Of a stretch of DNA of 64,000 nt, positions 25,699-34,725 are shown piece after piece. Position 1 is the stretch's first letter. Each line of letters starts with the position of its first letter. The position numbers and the translations under genes are program-made. Source of the stretch: Bacillus sp. sid0103 (GTDB lineage: Bacteria > Bacillota > Bacilli > Bacillales_B > DSM-18226); the NCBI RefSeq assembly GCF_019219025.1, contig NZ_JAHUWN010000030.1:12153-76152 (forward strand). The letters are read 5' to 3'. Below the pieces are notes generated by a model that saw only the letters and a list, made by a program, of their open reading frames with translations, ran no database searches and was not told the DNA's origin.

Positions 25699-26883
25699 TT
25701 ATTGCGATGAAAATTCTCCTGGCTCTATAAGATCAACCCTCACTCTTATCCGAATGGGTACGGTTGAATAGACGGAATCCCAATCATTTTTAACCCTGTC
25801 CCACCGATCAGGTTGTTTTCGATACAAAGTTTCTCCAAATCCATCTATATCGGTTTTTTTATTTTGCGTTTTCTTTATCAGATGATTAATCTGGTTTTGA
25901 AGGTCATGTTCTGCATCATGTTCCAATTGGGCAATGGCTTGGACAGTAGAAGTGTCCATCTTGCAAGACACATCCGACACTTCAGCTTTTATTTGAACCT
26001 GAAGAAGAAAGGATGGAACTCCCTTTTTATCTAGTAAATGTATAACAGATTTGCTTCGCATGTCTTTCCACGTCACGTATCCAGACTGTTTACGGCACTT
26101 CGTTACCATTGTAGTATCTTGTATTTTGGTTCGGGTTAACGCATATAGGTTGCTTTCCTGTGAAGAAAGCCAGTATGAAAATCGTTGATGTTGAAACACA
26201 GCTAATCCTTCTATCTCTACTGTCATATCTGGACTCGCCTTTTCTATATTGCTTTTTGAAATTCCCTTTGAAGTACGACCTATTTTGGTAATATAAGGGA
26301 TGGTTAGTTCTGTCCTATTTTGTAATACCATTCCCTTTATTTTGTCGGCAGTCATATCCGAGAGATTCCCCCAGGACTCACGTTTTCGATTCAACATTTC
26401 TTCGAATCTTGTTCCCGAAACCTTTTGAATAGGCATGATGATTTGAAGCAGTTTATCTGGTTTCACTCCCTTTGATATGACCCACCTTATATTGGAAGGA
26501 AGATTGGATTCCCGCAAAAAGTAATCCGCAAGAGCATTTATTCCTTCGGATTTTACCAATGATTCCCCTAATACAGCCACTTCCACGCTTTCCAAGAAGA
26601 TTGTCCGCGAGAATTTATTTTGAATACGGTCGATTGCTTCAGGAATGGTTCGTCCGTGTGCACTGTACGTATACGAGCCTAGTTCAGCTGCTCCTTCTTT
26701 GCTGGTGGCAGCTGGATTATATTTTTGGAGGGTAACGATGTATCCTTTTTTACTTTTATCAATCCCGATCGCAGAAATAACGCTAATTTTATCCAACATG
26801 TTGTCCTGTACTTGTTTGCTTATCATTAAGGCGATGGTTAATCCTATCGCTAGATAGAGGGTTATAGTTGATTTCCTTAGCAT
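25699..26883 (-). CDS. spore germination receptor subunit, Ger(x)C family
   Basis: A 394-aa C subunit with the family's start-of-domain pattern ISVISAIGIDKSKKGYIVTLQ and the C-terminal GerAC domain (DIDGFGETLYRKQPDRWDRV). The usual C subunit is a lipoprotein with a Leu-x-Gly-Cys-Trp signal. Here the N-terminal hydrophobic stretch (TLYLAIGLTIALMISKQ) has no cysteine, so the protein is probably anchored by an uncleaved helix. It is encoded between A and B, 13 bp after the A gene, with a GGAG site. Confidence 0.85.
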   Translation of the reverse strand: MLRKSTITLYLAIGLTIALMISKQVQDNMLDKISVISAIGIDKSKKGYIVTLQKYNPAATSKEGAAELGSYTYSAHGRTIPEAIDRIQNKFSRTIFLESVEVAVLGESLVKSEGINALADYFLRESNLPSNIRWVISKGVKPDKLLQIIMPIQKVSGTRFEEMLNRKRESWGNLSDMTADKIKGMVLQNRTELTIPYITKIGRTSKGISKSNIEKASPDMTVEIEGLAVFQHQRFSYWLSSQESNLYALTRTKIQDTTMVTKCRKQSGYVTWKDMRSKSVIHLLDKKGVPSFLLQVQIKAEVSDVSCKMDTSTVQAIAQLEHDAEHDLQNQINHLIKKTQNKKTDIDGFGETLYRKQPDRWDRVKNDWDSVYSTVPIRIRVRVDLIEPGEFSSQ

Positions 26884-26896
26884 ACGTTTCTCCTTT

Positions 26897-28381
26897 TTAC
26901 CCTTTATCTGTCTCTTCCATCATTTCTTCGTTCATGTAATGAGATTCATCGTTTGTCATTTCCTCTTGTGATAGCTGAATAGCGCTGTCTTTTAAATCAT
27001 GAGCAACGAGTGGAGCGAAAGGCGATAAATAAGGTACGCCAAAGCTACGCAAAGAACAAAGATGAAGCAATAATAGAAGTGACAACAAGGCGATTCCGTA
27101 GAAGCCAAGTGCTGCACCCATGGCAGTAAAACAAAGAGAGATATTTGTTGCAGCTATTCTCAGTGTATTAATAGGGACAACACTTAAGAAAATATACGTA
27201 ACACTGACTACAACTAAGCTAGCAGCTGCTACTAATTGCGATTCTATTGCAGACTGCCCCAAAATGATTCCTCCAAAAATGGACACTGTAATAGCAATGT
27301 TTTGAGGTAACCGAGTGGAACTTTCGTTTATTGCAATTAGCACAATCGTCAAAACGGTTATTTCTAACGATGTTGGAAATGGTACCAATTCTCGTTGTGA
27401 TACAAAACCCACTAGCAGTTTAACAGGTAACAAATTTGCATGGTAGGTCACAAACGCTACATACATCCCAGGAATGTACATAGAAAAAATAAATAGAAAA
27501 AAACGAACCAATCGCGGATTGACTAAACCTGTTTTACCTTGATAATAGTCCTCCGGTGTTTGGAAGAATTGAATAAGAACCGCAGGAGCAATAAGAACAA
27601 AAGGCGAACCATCTACAAAGATTGCGATTTTTCCTTCCAGCATTTCGCCAGCAACTACATCAGGTCTATCCGTATTGAGCATGAGTGGAAAAAAAGACTT
27701 GGTCTCCTTCGTCAGAACCATTTCAATGTAATTTGCTTCCAGCACTGCATCCAACTGGAGGTTTTCTAGGCGTGCATAAATTTTGTCTAGCACTTGTTTA
27801 TCCACTATGTTTTCAATGTACATAACCGATACACCAGTTCGGGTGTTTGTTCCATACTGTTTGGTGGTTACTCTTACATTCGGATTTTTAATAATCTGAC
27901 GAACGAGAGAGATGTTTGTACTTCTATTTTCGGAGAAACCGACATCAGGTCCTTTAGCAACTCGTTGTCCTTTCGGGCTTTCTATGCTTCGTCCGTTCCA
28001 TTTGGCTGTATTGGCCGAGAGAAACGTATTTATTCCTTCCACCATAACAAGGGTTTTGCCTTCCAGCAACTCATTAGAAGCATGTGTCACATCTTCCACG
28101 CGTGTAATATTTATCGATTGAATGACAGCTGATTCCATAAAAGCTAGCAGTTCCTCATCCGTTTTAGAATGGGGTATGTAGAACGATACTAGGGGTTCTA
28201 TTACGTGTCGTTGAACAACGTTCGAATCGGCGATCTCATCGATGAATAGAACTGCCGCTTTTTTATCTATACTTGTCAAATAAATTTCTCTTATTTGAAA
28301 ATCAGAACTCTTACCTAAAATAGTATTTAAAATTTGTATATTGTTTTGCAGAGCATTTGATACCTCGCTGTTCACTTTCAT
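26897..28381 (-). CDS. spore germination receptor subunit, GerAA family
   Basis: A 494-aa A subunit. An N-terminal soluble domain of about 270 residues contains the conserved PLVSFYIPHSKT-region, GKTLVMVEGINTFL and the ESPKGQRVAKGPDVGFSEN motif; the membrane domain from about residue 280 has PEDYYQGKTGLVNPRLVRF and five or six helices. It is the first gene of the receptor operon. The ATG at 28381 has GGTGG five bases upstream; GTG at 28390 overlaps that site. It forms part of the pentameric germinant-gated channel in the spore inner membrane. Confidence 0.9.
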   Translation of the reverse strand: MKVNSEVSNALQNNIQILNTILGKSSDFQIREIYLTSIDKKAAVLFIDEIADSNVVQRHVIEPLVSFYIPHSKTDEELLAFMESAVIQSINITRVEDVTHASNELLEGKTLVMVEGINTFLSANTAKWNGRSIESPKGQRVAKGPDVGFSENRSTNISLVRQIIKNPNVRVTTKQYGTNTRTGVSVMYIENIVDKQVLDKIYARLENLQLDAVLEANYIEMVLTKETKSFFPLMLNTDRPDVVAGEMLEGKIAIFVDGSPFVLIAPAVLIQFFQTPEDYYQGKTGLVNPRLVRFFLFIFSMYIPGMYVAFVTYHANLLPVKLLVGFVSQRELVPFPTSLEITVLTIVLIAINESSTRLPQNIAITVSIFGGIILGQSAIESQLVAAASLVVVSVTYIFLSVVPINTLRIAATNISLCFTAMGAALGFYGIALLSLLLLLHLCSLRSFGVPYLSPFAPLVAHDLKDSAIQLSQEEMTNDESHYMNEEMMEETDKG

Positions 28382-28528
28382 TTTTACCACCGCATTTTAG
28401 TTCAAATAGATAACTTAGTTTTTCTTAGTTGGTAAATAAGTATGTATGTGATGAAATCAGTCACTTTTTTAGATAATGGTGTTTTCGGGAAATAAATAAT
28501 GAGCACTTTAAAACTATTTACAAGCGTT

Positions 28529-28596
28529 TTCCGAAAAAGCGGAATATTCCTGTTTTCCGGAAAAAGGTATATGGATTATATTCCGAAAAAGCGGAA
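28529..28596 (+). promoter_or_regulatory. two identical upstream sites, probable enhancer-binding-protein sites
   Basis: TTCCGAAAAAGCGGAA occurs exactly at 28529-28544 and 28581-28596, each a 5-bp-arm inverted repeat. TTTTCCGGAAAA (28553-28564) lies between. They are 95-160 bp upstream of a sigma-54-type promoter, the usual place for activator binding. Confidence 0.7.
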
Positions 28597-28690
28597 AATA
28601 TTTATTTTATTTACACAAGAAAAAGATATAAATGATTGTTACCTAAGGATTCCTGCCCTTTTTAATTAATTCTGAATAATAAAAAAGATT

Positions 28691-28706
28691 TGGCATAAAA
28701 CTTGCT
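28691..28706 (+). promoter_or_regulatory. sigma-54 (SigL) type promoter
   Basis: TGGCAT (28691-28696) and TTGCT (28702-28706) give a GG and GC pair separated by exactly 10 bp, the -24/-12 signature of sigma-54. It lies 172 bp before the CoA-transferase gene. No bEBP gene is in this window. Confidence 0.8.
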
Positions 28707-28877
28707 ACTTAATGATTATTAAGAAAGGAGGCATTTTATAGAATAGGAGGTTAGAATTTTGTAACCGTTTTCTGTAGATAGGTTGTACCGCTCATACATG
28801 TCGATAAATGAATACGCTTTCGGAATAAGCATCAGCATGTTTCCGAGGCATGATTCTATAAAAAAGGGGAAAACAGA

Positions 28878-29579
28878 ATGAAGAATGGAAAAATAATTGA
28901 TTCGTTTGAAAAAGCCATCGATGATATCCATGACGGAGCCACGATCATTGTCGGAGGATTCGGCCTTTGCGGGATACCAGAAAAGGCTATTCTGGCTTTA
29001 AGAGATAAAGGAGTTAAAGACTTAACCGTTGTGAGCAATAATTGTGGTGTCGATGATTGGGGACTCGGACTTTTACTTGCGAATAAACAAATTAAAAAAA
29101 TGATTTCCTCCTATGTTGGAGAGAACAAGATTTTTGAACGACAATTTTTAAGCGGGGAATTAGAGGTTGAGCTCGTGCCACAAGGTACCCTGGCTGAACG
29201 AATCCGTGCAGGCGGTGCCGGCATTCCCGGATTTTATACAGCAACCGGAGTTGGAACACCGATCGCCGAAGGAAAAGAACATAAAATTTTTGACGGAAAA
29301 ACCTATATCCTTGAAAAAGCCATTGTTGGCGATTTTGCCTTAGTAAAGGCTTGGAGAGCGGATTCGTTAGGGAATTTAGTTTACCACAAGACGGCCAGAA
29401 ATTTTAACCCGTTGGCAGCAATGGCTGGAAAAATAACGATCGCAGAAGTAGAAGAAATTGTCGGCGCTGGTGAACTAAATCCTGACCACATTCACACACC
29501 AAGCGTCTATGTGCAGCGACTATTAGCAGGGAAAGGTTATGAAAAGAGAATTGAGAGACGGACGGTTATTCAAGCATAG
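28878..29579 (+). CDS. scoA: 3-oxoacid CoA-transferase subunit A
   Basis: A 233-aa alpha subunit with the CoA-binding glycine motif [13 protein letters not shown] (residues 24-36), and [24 protein letters not shown]. With ScoB it moves CoA from succinyl-CoA to acetoacetate, opening ketone bodies to beta-oxidation in the cytoplasm. AAAGGGG precedes the ATG. It is the first gene behind a sigma-54-type promoter and paired upstream sites, so it is probably induced by a specific substrate. Succinyl-CoA as donor is inferred from the family. Confidence 0.9.
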   Translation: MKNGKIIDSFEKAIDDIHDGATIIVGGFGLCGIPEKAILALRDKGVKDLTVVSNNCGVDDWGLGLLLANKQIKKMISSYVGENKIFERQFLSGELEVELVPQGTLAERIRAGGAGIPGFYTATGVGTPIAEGKEHKIFDGKTYILEKAIVGDFALVKAWRADSLGNLVYHKTARNFNPLAAMAGKITIAEVEEIVGAGELNPDHIHTPSVYVQRLLAGKGYEKRIERRTVIQA

Positions 29580-29594
29580 GGAGGAGAAATTTCA

Positions 29595-30254
29595 ATGGAT
29601 GTACGTCAAAAAATTATCAAGCGGGCAGTGCAAGAAATACAAGATGGGATGAATGTCAATTTGGGTATTGGAATACCGACGCTATTAGCAAATGAAATAC
29701 CTGCAGAATACAGTGTTTTGCTTCAATCAGAAAATGGTCTTTTGGGAATCGGGCCCTATCCGGAAGAGGAACATGTGGATCCTGATCTAATCAACGCTGG
29801 GAAAGAAACGGTCACAACGGTTAATGGCGCTTCTTATTTTGATAGTGCCGAGTCCTTTGCCATGATCCGCGGCGGCCATATTGATTTAGCCATTCTTGGC
29901 GGTATGGAGGTTTCAGAAAAAGGAGATCTTGCCAATTGGATGATACCAGGGAAAATGGTAAAAGGCATGGGCGGAGCGATGGATCTTGTAAATGGTGCTA
30001 AGCGCATAGTTGTGATCATGGAACATGTCAATAAATATGGCGAGTCTAAAATTAAAAAAGAATGCACACTTCCACTAACAGGGAAAGAAGTCGTTCATCG
30101 CCTCATTACTGATTTAGCTGTATTTGATTTTACGCCTGAAGGAATGGTCTTAGTGGAAACACAAGAAGGGGTTACACTAGAGGAAGTTAAGGGAAAAACT
30201 GAAGCCTCTTTTACAATTTGTACGGAATTGCTGGTTACTGCTGTATCTCAGTAA
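29595..30254 (+). CDS. scoB: 3-oxoacid CoA-transferase subunit B
   Basis: A 219-aa beta subunit. The catalytic glutamate lies in [12 protein letters not shown] (near residue 47), preceded by [35 protein letters not shown] and [11 protein letters not shown] are also family hallmarks. It starts 15 bp after scoA with a GGGAGGAG site, so both subunits are made from one message. The next gene follows 114 bp later with no clear terminator between. Confidence 0.9.
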   Translation: MDVRQKIIKRAVQEIQDGMNVNLGIGIPTLLANEIPAEYSVLLQSENGLLGIGPYPEEEHVDPDLINAGKETVTTVNGASYFDSAESFAMIRGGHIDLAILGGMEVSEKGDLANWMIPGKMVKGMGGAMDLVNGAKRIVVIMEHVNKYGESKIKKECTLPLTGKEVVHRLITDLAVFDFTPEGMVLVETQEGVTLEEVKGKTEASFTICTELLVTAVSQ

Positions 30255-30368
30255 AAACAAGACTAAAAACGAAGATGCAAAACAGCAATGAATGTATGAA
30301 ATGTGATTCTTTCAAACTATAAATTAAGAAAACCATTATTTTCAGTATTAAGAATTGGAGGGGATTTT

Positions 30369-31898
30369 TTGGTTAAACGTAAAGTCTTAGCGATAGCTGC
30401 TGCCTCTGCATTAATGTTTCCGCTTGTTCCTCAGAATTTCTTGCAAAAGAGTGTCTCTGCTGCCTATTCTCCAGAAGTATCGGGGGCACAAGACGTTACG
30501 GTTAGCATGTTTGATGGGACAAACGGAAACTGGTTAACAACGAAAAACCCGTCACAATATGCAGCCGCAACTGCCTTTGGGAATATAGGACTGACTCCTT
30601 ATAATTGGGGGAAAAAGGAAGAAGGAACCGGTTGGTATAACATGTACAACCCTGCAGCAGTAAGCGGTGTTCAAGTAAACGGTATGTTTGACGATGCGAA
30701 ATTTGTCATTCGTGTACCAGACAACTGGAATGGAAAATTAGTTGTAGCCGGCATCCCCGCGACTCGAAATGAAACGGCGACCGATTTACTGTTTAGTGAT
30801 TATGTTTTAGCAAAGGGTTATGCATTTGCTGCTACGGATAAAGGAACACAAGGGGAAATTGATCCTACCGATTCACTCGCAAAAGTAAAGAACGCCTTAG
30901 TTGCAGAGGATGACAGTATCTCTGAATGGAATCAACGCTATAGACAATTAACCATTGCAGCACAAAAATACTTAACTGAAAATTATCGTGATAAGCTGAT
31001 TAAAGAGAGTGATAGGAAAACTCCAGCCAGTAAGTTGATTACAAAAAAACACAAAGTTCCTACCTATGCGATGGGAATTTCAAATGGCGGTTATGTCGTC
31101 CGTTATGCACTTGAACATGACGGCCCAGATAAGACAGGGGAACCCGCTTTATATGATGGCGGAGTGGATTGGGAAGGTGTGTTATGGAGAGCGAATGAAC
31201 CGAATTTAATTAGTTCGTTAACACAAGTCGTCAATAATGCTGAGAAAGCCCTTTACGGTACTGGCGAAGAAAAGCAAACAGCAATGGAAAAAATGTATAA
31301 AGCTGGTTTACCGAAAGGTTCTGAAAAACTGTGGGGTTATCATGACCAGGTCTACTGGTTCCTCACATTAAATATTTATCGGGATGAACTTGATTCAACC
31401 GCTCCAAATCAAATTGATTGGAGAAACTATTTAAACTATAAAGATGGTATTCGTGATCGTACCTACGATTCCATCTTTAAAGATTACAATTATATGTTAC
31501 GCCCGAGCGAAGTCAAACAAAATGTAAAAGCGATTGAAAATACCGGCGATATTGATGTGCCGTTGATTAGTATAACTGGTTCTTGGGACTCTTTAATTTT
31601 TCCGTCCATCCATGCGGATGCTTACGACAAGCTAGTAAACCAAGCTGGAAAAGGCAAATTACACCGACTTTATACTATTGAAAAAGGAAACCATGTCGAC
31701 AGCTTGGTCTGGAACAATCCAACGGATCCGAATAAAGAGCTGCAACCTTTACTTCCGTACGCCCATCAAGCTTTTGACTTACTCGTGGACTGGGTGGAAC
31801 ATCATAAAAAAGCACCTAAAAGTAAAGTCATTACATCCCCGCAGGATCATACAAAAGTGTTAGATATTAAGACTGGTAAAGAAGTAGATCCGAAGTAG
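30369..31898 (+). CDS. exported alpha/beta hydrolase, 3-hydroxybutyrate-oligomer-hydrolase-like
   Basis: A 509-aa secreted hydrolase. The start is TTG at 30369 because GGAGGGG lies just upstream and the resulting N-terminus is a signal peptide ([19 protein letters not shown], cleavage near VSA-A). The lipase box GISNGGY (near residue 240) gives the nucleophile Ser; [16 protein letters not shown] and GNHVDSL offer candidate Asp and His. Overall layout resembles D-(-)-3-hydroxybutyrate oligomer hydrolases/tannase-like enzymes. Its place after scoAB suggests it frees 3-hydroxybutyrate outside the cell for use through acetoacetate. Exact substrate unproven. Confidence 0.65.
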   Translation: MVKRKVLAIAAASALMFPLVPQNFLQKSVSAAYSPEVSGAQDVTVSMFDGTNGNWLTTKNPSQYAAATAFGNIGLTPYNWGKKEEGTGWYNMYNPAAVSGVQVNGMFDDAKFVIRVPDNWNGKLVVAGIPATRNETATDLLFSDYVLAKGYAFAATDKGTQGEIDPTDSLAKVKNALVAEDDSISEWNQRYRQLTIAAQKYLTENYRDKLIKESDRKTPASKLITKKHKVPTYAMGISNGGYVVRYALEHDGPDKTGEPALYDGGVDWEGVLWRANEPNLISSLTQVVNNAEKALYGTGEEKQTAMEKMYKAGLPKGSEKLWGYHDQVYWFLTLNIYRDELDSTAPNQIDWRNYLNYKDGIRDRTYDSIFKDYNYMLRPSEVKQNVKAIENTGDIDVPLISITGSWDSLIFPSIHADAYDKLVNQAGKGKLHRLYTIEKGNHVDSLVWNNPTDPNKELQPLLPYAHQAFDLLVDWVEHHKKAPKSKVITSPQDHTKVLDIKTGKEVDPK

Positions 31899-31977
31899 AA
31901 CCTAACTTGCAGAGACATCAAAATGATACATCTGATAATCTGTCTCTATTTAAGTAAAATCACTAAATAGTCTTAAG

Positions 31978-32014
31978 AGAATCCATCTTTGACAAAAAGA
32001 TGGGTTCTTTTTTT
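31978..32014 (+). terminator. intrinsic terminator
   Basis: AGAATCCATCTTT (31978-31990) pairs with AAAGATGGGTTCT (31996-32008), then a T8 run. Confidence 0.85.
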
Positions 32015-32095
32015 TAAATAAGAGTCGATTACAAACCTTAAAAAACTTTTTTAGATTGAGTATATCACGTTAATAAAAATTACTTTGACAGATAG

Positions 32096-32365
32096 AGTAA
32101 TTTCCGGTATGGTTATGAAATTTCGAAGGAAATTAGCCTGCGGACAAACAATCGATTTCAAATTAAAGAGGCGACTCTTTATGCGGTGTTTCAGCGGCTG
32201 GAGAAGAAGGAACTTATCGAATCTTACGTGGGAAGTGTTAGCCAAGGCGGGAAAAGGAAGTACTACCGAATCACAACCCTCGGAAAAGCCTATTTAAAAG
32301 AAATGAGTAAGGAATGGATTGAAACAAAAGAAGTGATCGATTTGTTTATGGAGGGATTAGAGTGA
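32096..32365 (+). pseudogene. PadR family regulator lacking its N-terminus
   Basis: From 32096 the frame reads YGYEISKEISLR, then KEATLYAVFQRLEKKELIES and GGKRKYYRITTLGKAYL, the PadR winged helix minus about 25 N-terminal residues. A TAG lies at 32093-32095 and there is no ATG, GTG or TTG that would restore the missing first helix. The 3' end is intact and its TGA overlaps the GTG of the next gene, the normal PadR-HAAS coupling. A 5' deletion probably inactivated it. Confidence 0.8.
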
Positions 32366-32760
32366 AAAAGTTAAGAAATCATGTCGATGAGTTGTTTAAG
32401 GATGTTCCGGAGAGTGAGCAAAAGCAGGCGATTAAGCAGGAGGTTTTGGAAAACCTGGAAGAAAAAGTGTTGGACTTAATGGAACAAGGTAAGGAAGAGG
32501 AAGATGCCATTAATAAAGCGATCGTTGATTTTGGCGATATTGAAGATTTAAAGAATGAGCTGGGAATAAAGCAGCCAGTGAAAAAGAATATGTCAAAAAT
32601 AAATTTGGGCTTTTCCATTTGGGGGAGTATCTTAATCATAGCCCTATTTGTGTTTATTAATTTTGCTTATTCACCTGGGACCATTTGGTTTGTCTATCCA
32701 ACATTTGGGGTATTATGGTGGCCTTTGTCTATGTATTTTCATTGGCAGCGTTCGAAGTAA
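32362..32760 (+). CDS. HAAS-domain membrane protein
   Basis: A 132-aa protein. Residues 1-70 are a helical HAAS/permease-prefix signalling domain (VDELFKDVPESEQKQAIKQE, DAINKAIVDFGDIEDLKNEL), usually paired with PadR regulators. Two membrane helices follow, with the motif SPGTIWFVYPTFGVLWWPLS that recurs four times in the next protein. GTG start overlaps the PadR stop. It may be a membrane sensor that relays to a PadR partner, but that partner is damaged here. Confidence 0.75.
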   Translation: MKKLRNHVDELFKDVPESEQKQAIKQEVLENLEEKVLDLMEQGKEEEDAINKAIVDFGDIEDLKNELGIKQPVKKNMSKINLGFSIWGSILIIALFVFINFAYSPGTIWFVYPTFGVLWWPLSMYFHWQRSK

Positions 32761-32772
32761 GGAGGGGGAGCC

Positions 32773-33411
32773 ATGAAGAAATTTGATGCAGGTTTTGCCG
32801 CAGCGGGAAGTGTAATGAGTATTATCTTTTTTATACTAGTTAATTATTTAACTAGCCCCCATTATCCGTGGTTTATTTATCCTTCCATTGTTCTTTTACT
32901 GTGGCCAATTGGTTTGTATTGTTTGAAGAATGGGAAACACAAACACCTTTCACTTTCCTATTCCGCACTTATTATCGCTTTTTTGACCGTTGAGAATTAT
33001 CTGTATTCGCCATACTCTCATTGGTCTCTATATGCAATTTATCCTATTTTCTGGTGGCCCATTCTTATCTATTTAAAAAAGCATGCGCTAACATTAACGG
33101 TTGCATTGGCAGGGAGTACCAGTATCATTTTATATTATGCCATTCTTAATCTGCTGCTATCACCAGGTTATCCATGGGTGATCTTTCCGACATTTGCAAT
33201 TGTTTGGTGGCCGCTTGCCATCTATCATGCTAAGAAAAAGACCTTTTTTGAATTCTCTATTCATGCTACTCTAATAATCGCGGTCTTTTTTATCATCCTA
33301 AATGTGATTTCTACACCGCATACCGTATGGGCCGTATACCCGATCTTTTGTATACTCTGGTGGCCGCTAAGTATGTATTATTTCGTCTATAAAAGAAAAC
33401 TAATAAAGTAA
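32773..33411 (+). CDS. membrane protein of four tandem two-helix repeats
   Basis: A 212-aa protein built from four units of about 50 residues, each two helices with a loop S/T-P-x-x-x-W-x-x-YP or FP and WWP-x-x-I/M-Y. Visible copies are SPHYPWFIYPSIVLLLWPIG, SPYSHWSLYAIYPIFWWPIL, SPGYPWVIFPTFAIVWWPLA and TPHTVWAVYPIFCILWWPLS. A fifth copy ends the upstream HAAS protein. This is a 2TM-domain family of unknown function. GGAGGGGG precedes the ATG; it lies 12 bp behind the HAAS gene in one operon. Confidence 0.7.
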   Translation: MKKFDAGFAAAGSVMSIIFFILVNYLTSPHYPWFIYPSIVLLLWPIGLYCLKNGKHKHLSLSYSALIIAFLTVENYLYSPYSHWSLYAIYPIFWWPILIYLKKHALTLTVALAGSTSIILYYAILNLLLSPGYPWVIFPTFAIVWWPLAIYHAKKKTFFEFSIHATLIIAVFFIILNVISTPHTVWAVYPIFCILWWPLSMYYFVYKRKLIK

Positions 33412-33414
33412 TTT

Positions 33415-33468
33415 ATGGTGTCAGGCACTATAAAAAGACAAATGTCTTTTTGCGGTGCCTGACACCAT
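33415..33468 (+). repeat. long palindrome with GGTGTCAGGCAC arms
   Basis: ATGGTGTCAGGCAC (33415-33428) pairs perfectly with 33455-33468, and AAAAAGACA/TGTCTTTTT pairs inside. It ends the 2TM operon and may terminate transcription both ways. Similar GGTGTCAGGCACC palindromes are, to my recollection, dispersed in Bacillus genomes. A second hairpin with U-tract follows at 33472-33508. Confidence 0.7.
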
Positions 33469-33471
33469 TTT

Positions 33472-33508
33472 AACGTCTTGTCCTTTTGGGGCAGGGCGTT
33501 TTTTTTTC
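33472..33508 (+). terminator. intrinsic terminator
   Basis: AACGTCTTGTCC (33472-33483) pairs with GGGCAGGGCGTT (33489-33500) through several G-U pairs, followed by a T8 run. No gene lies in the rest of 33509-33733. Confidence 0.65.
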
Positions 33509-33733
33509 CTAATGCAATGAGCTGCCAACGGAGGCACTTTTTTTTGATGATATGCACGAATAATGGAATTGATTAGGTTAGTGAAAAATTTGTCGAAATT
33601 TCACGAAAAATATCATTTTTATGTATTCGCTTTCAATTGTTAAAATCATTCTATCTAAATGAATATTTGAAATATTTATATTTTTAATGAAAAATGTTCC
33701 TGTTTAGTTCAGAATGGCAAGGGGGTATTAATA

Positions 33734-33970
33734 ATGAAGCAGATACAGACAAGGAAAATAACAAGGGGTAGAAGGGGAAATAAATTAAAGGTAAAAATCT
33801 CTCGATTATCGATCGAAGTTCCAGAGTGCATTAAAGACGATTTTCGGGAGGCAGTTGAAAGAAATGGAAAGACTATGAAGGATGTTTTAACATTATATAT
33901 GCAAAAATACATATGGAAACAAGGAGAATTACAAAGAAATAGGCAAAGACGACGCGAGGATATTGGATAA
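33734..33970 (+). CDS. small basic protein, possible ribbon-helix-helix
   Basis: A 78-aa, strongly basic protein. A strand-like KVKISRLSIEVPE followed by two helices (CIKDDFREAVERNGKTMKDV, LTLYMQKYIW) fits a ribbon-helix-helix DNA-binding core with basic tails (RKITRGRRGNK, RQRRRED). AGGGGG lies 9 nt before the ATG. No toxin partner is next to it. Function unknown; DNA binding is inferred only from fold pattern. Confidence 0.5.
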   Translation: MKQIQTRKITRGRRGNKLKVKISRLSIEVPECIKDDFREAVERNGKTMKDVLTLYMQKYIWKQGELQRNRQRRREDIG

Positions 33971-34034
33971 GGCCTTTTTCGTAAATTTTGTTGCTTGTGG
34001 AGCTTAATTAATAAGGATCATTTACTAGGTTTCT

Positions 34035-34137
34035 AGGCGATTTTCGCAAATGTTCTTACGTAAAGATGCCACGAAGCACTTTGTTATACGGGTTGATGAA
34101 ATGATACGAAATACAGCAAACTATGCGAAAATCGCCT
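34035..34137. repeat. perfect 14-bp inverted repeat 75 bp apart
   Basis: AGGCGATTTTCGCA (34035-34048) and its exact complement (34124-34137). A transcript would form a long stem with a 75-nt loop; alternatively it is a MITE-like element. Confidence 0.65.
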
Positions 34138-34188
34138 TGGATAAAGAGGCTGTCCATGGTAATTGCTAAATTAATCAATTAATAAATT

Positions 34189-34222
34189 AAAGCTCTTCTC
34201 AACTGAGAAGGGCTTTTTTCTG
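34189..34222 (+). terminator. intrinsic terminator
   Basis: AAAGCTCTTCTC (34189-34200) pairs with GAGAAGGGCTTT (34205-34216), then TTTT. It may end the small basic gene or an RNA from 34035-34137. Confidence 0.75.
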
Positions 34223-34238
34223 CTAATTTATGGATATC

Positions 34239-34310
34239 TGTCCTCATGAACGCCCCATGAGGACAAATTTTGTATTTTATTTTGAGTTTCTGTTCGCATG
34301 AACGTTGCAT
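34239..34310 (+). repeat. hairpin and degenerate second copy
   Basis: TGTCCTCATG (34239-34248) pairs with CATGAGGACA (34256-34265). A related sequence, CTGTTCGCATGAACGTTGCA, follows at about 34287. Both contain CATGAACG. Confidence 0.4.
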
Positions 34311-34552
34311 GATGAAAAATAATGCATATTGAAATAGCCATTAAAACAGGTAGATTTTCAATTAAAATATGTAGGTAAATTTTAATAAATATTTGTAGAA
34401 TAACCAAATTTATAAGTAATTAGTCCCGTTTTTTAATGAATTTCCTTGTAAACACGAACATTAAGACTTATATTTTCAATAATATTCACTTTTTCGTTGT
34501 AATTCAATTATAAGTTTGTTATATTAAGAAAGTAATAAACTTATATATCGTT

Positions 34553-34623
34553 ACTCGTATATACTCGGTAATATGGTCTGAGTGTCTCTACCTAGTTCCC
34601 AATGAAAGAACTAGACTACGAGT
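34553..34623 (+). ncRNA. purine riboswitch aptamer, guanine class
   Basis: P1 is ACTCGTA (34553-34559) with TACGAGT (34617-34623). P2 is around ACTCGG...CTGAGT with the loop TAATATGGT, the core TCTCTACC follows, and P3 is CTAGTTC/GAACTAG. The 3' junction reads GACTAC; the C in this position (C74) marks guanine/hypoxanthine binding, while adenine riboswitches have GATTAT. It precedes a terminator and a nucleoside phosphorylase-family gene, so guanine should shut that gene off. Confidence 0.9.
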
Positions 34624-34725
34624 TAAAGTATTTGGCCTCTATTTCGGCAATTTTTTTGCCTTAGCCATTATTTGAGGTAGCAGAAATTTCAATTTTTTGC
34701 TAATTATCGATACTTTGACTTTCGT

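Larger units (their letters stand above)
33971..34552 (+). other. intergenic region with structured elements
   Basis: No ORF with a ribosome site. It holds a perfect 14-bp inverted repeat 34035-34048/34124-34137 (AGGCGATTTTCGCA), a terminator at 34189-34222 and a further hairpin with CATGAACG-containing repeats at 34239-34310. The riboswitch promoter is probably near 34490-34540. Confidence 0.6.

Noticed and set aside
33734..33970. toxin-antitoxin antitoxin call for the small basic protein
   Set aside because: No partner ORF on either side; only a possible ribbon-helix-helix fold can be supported.
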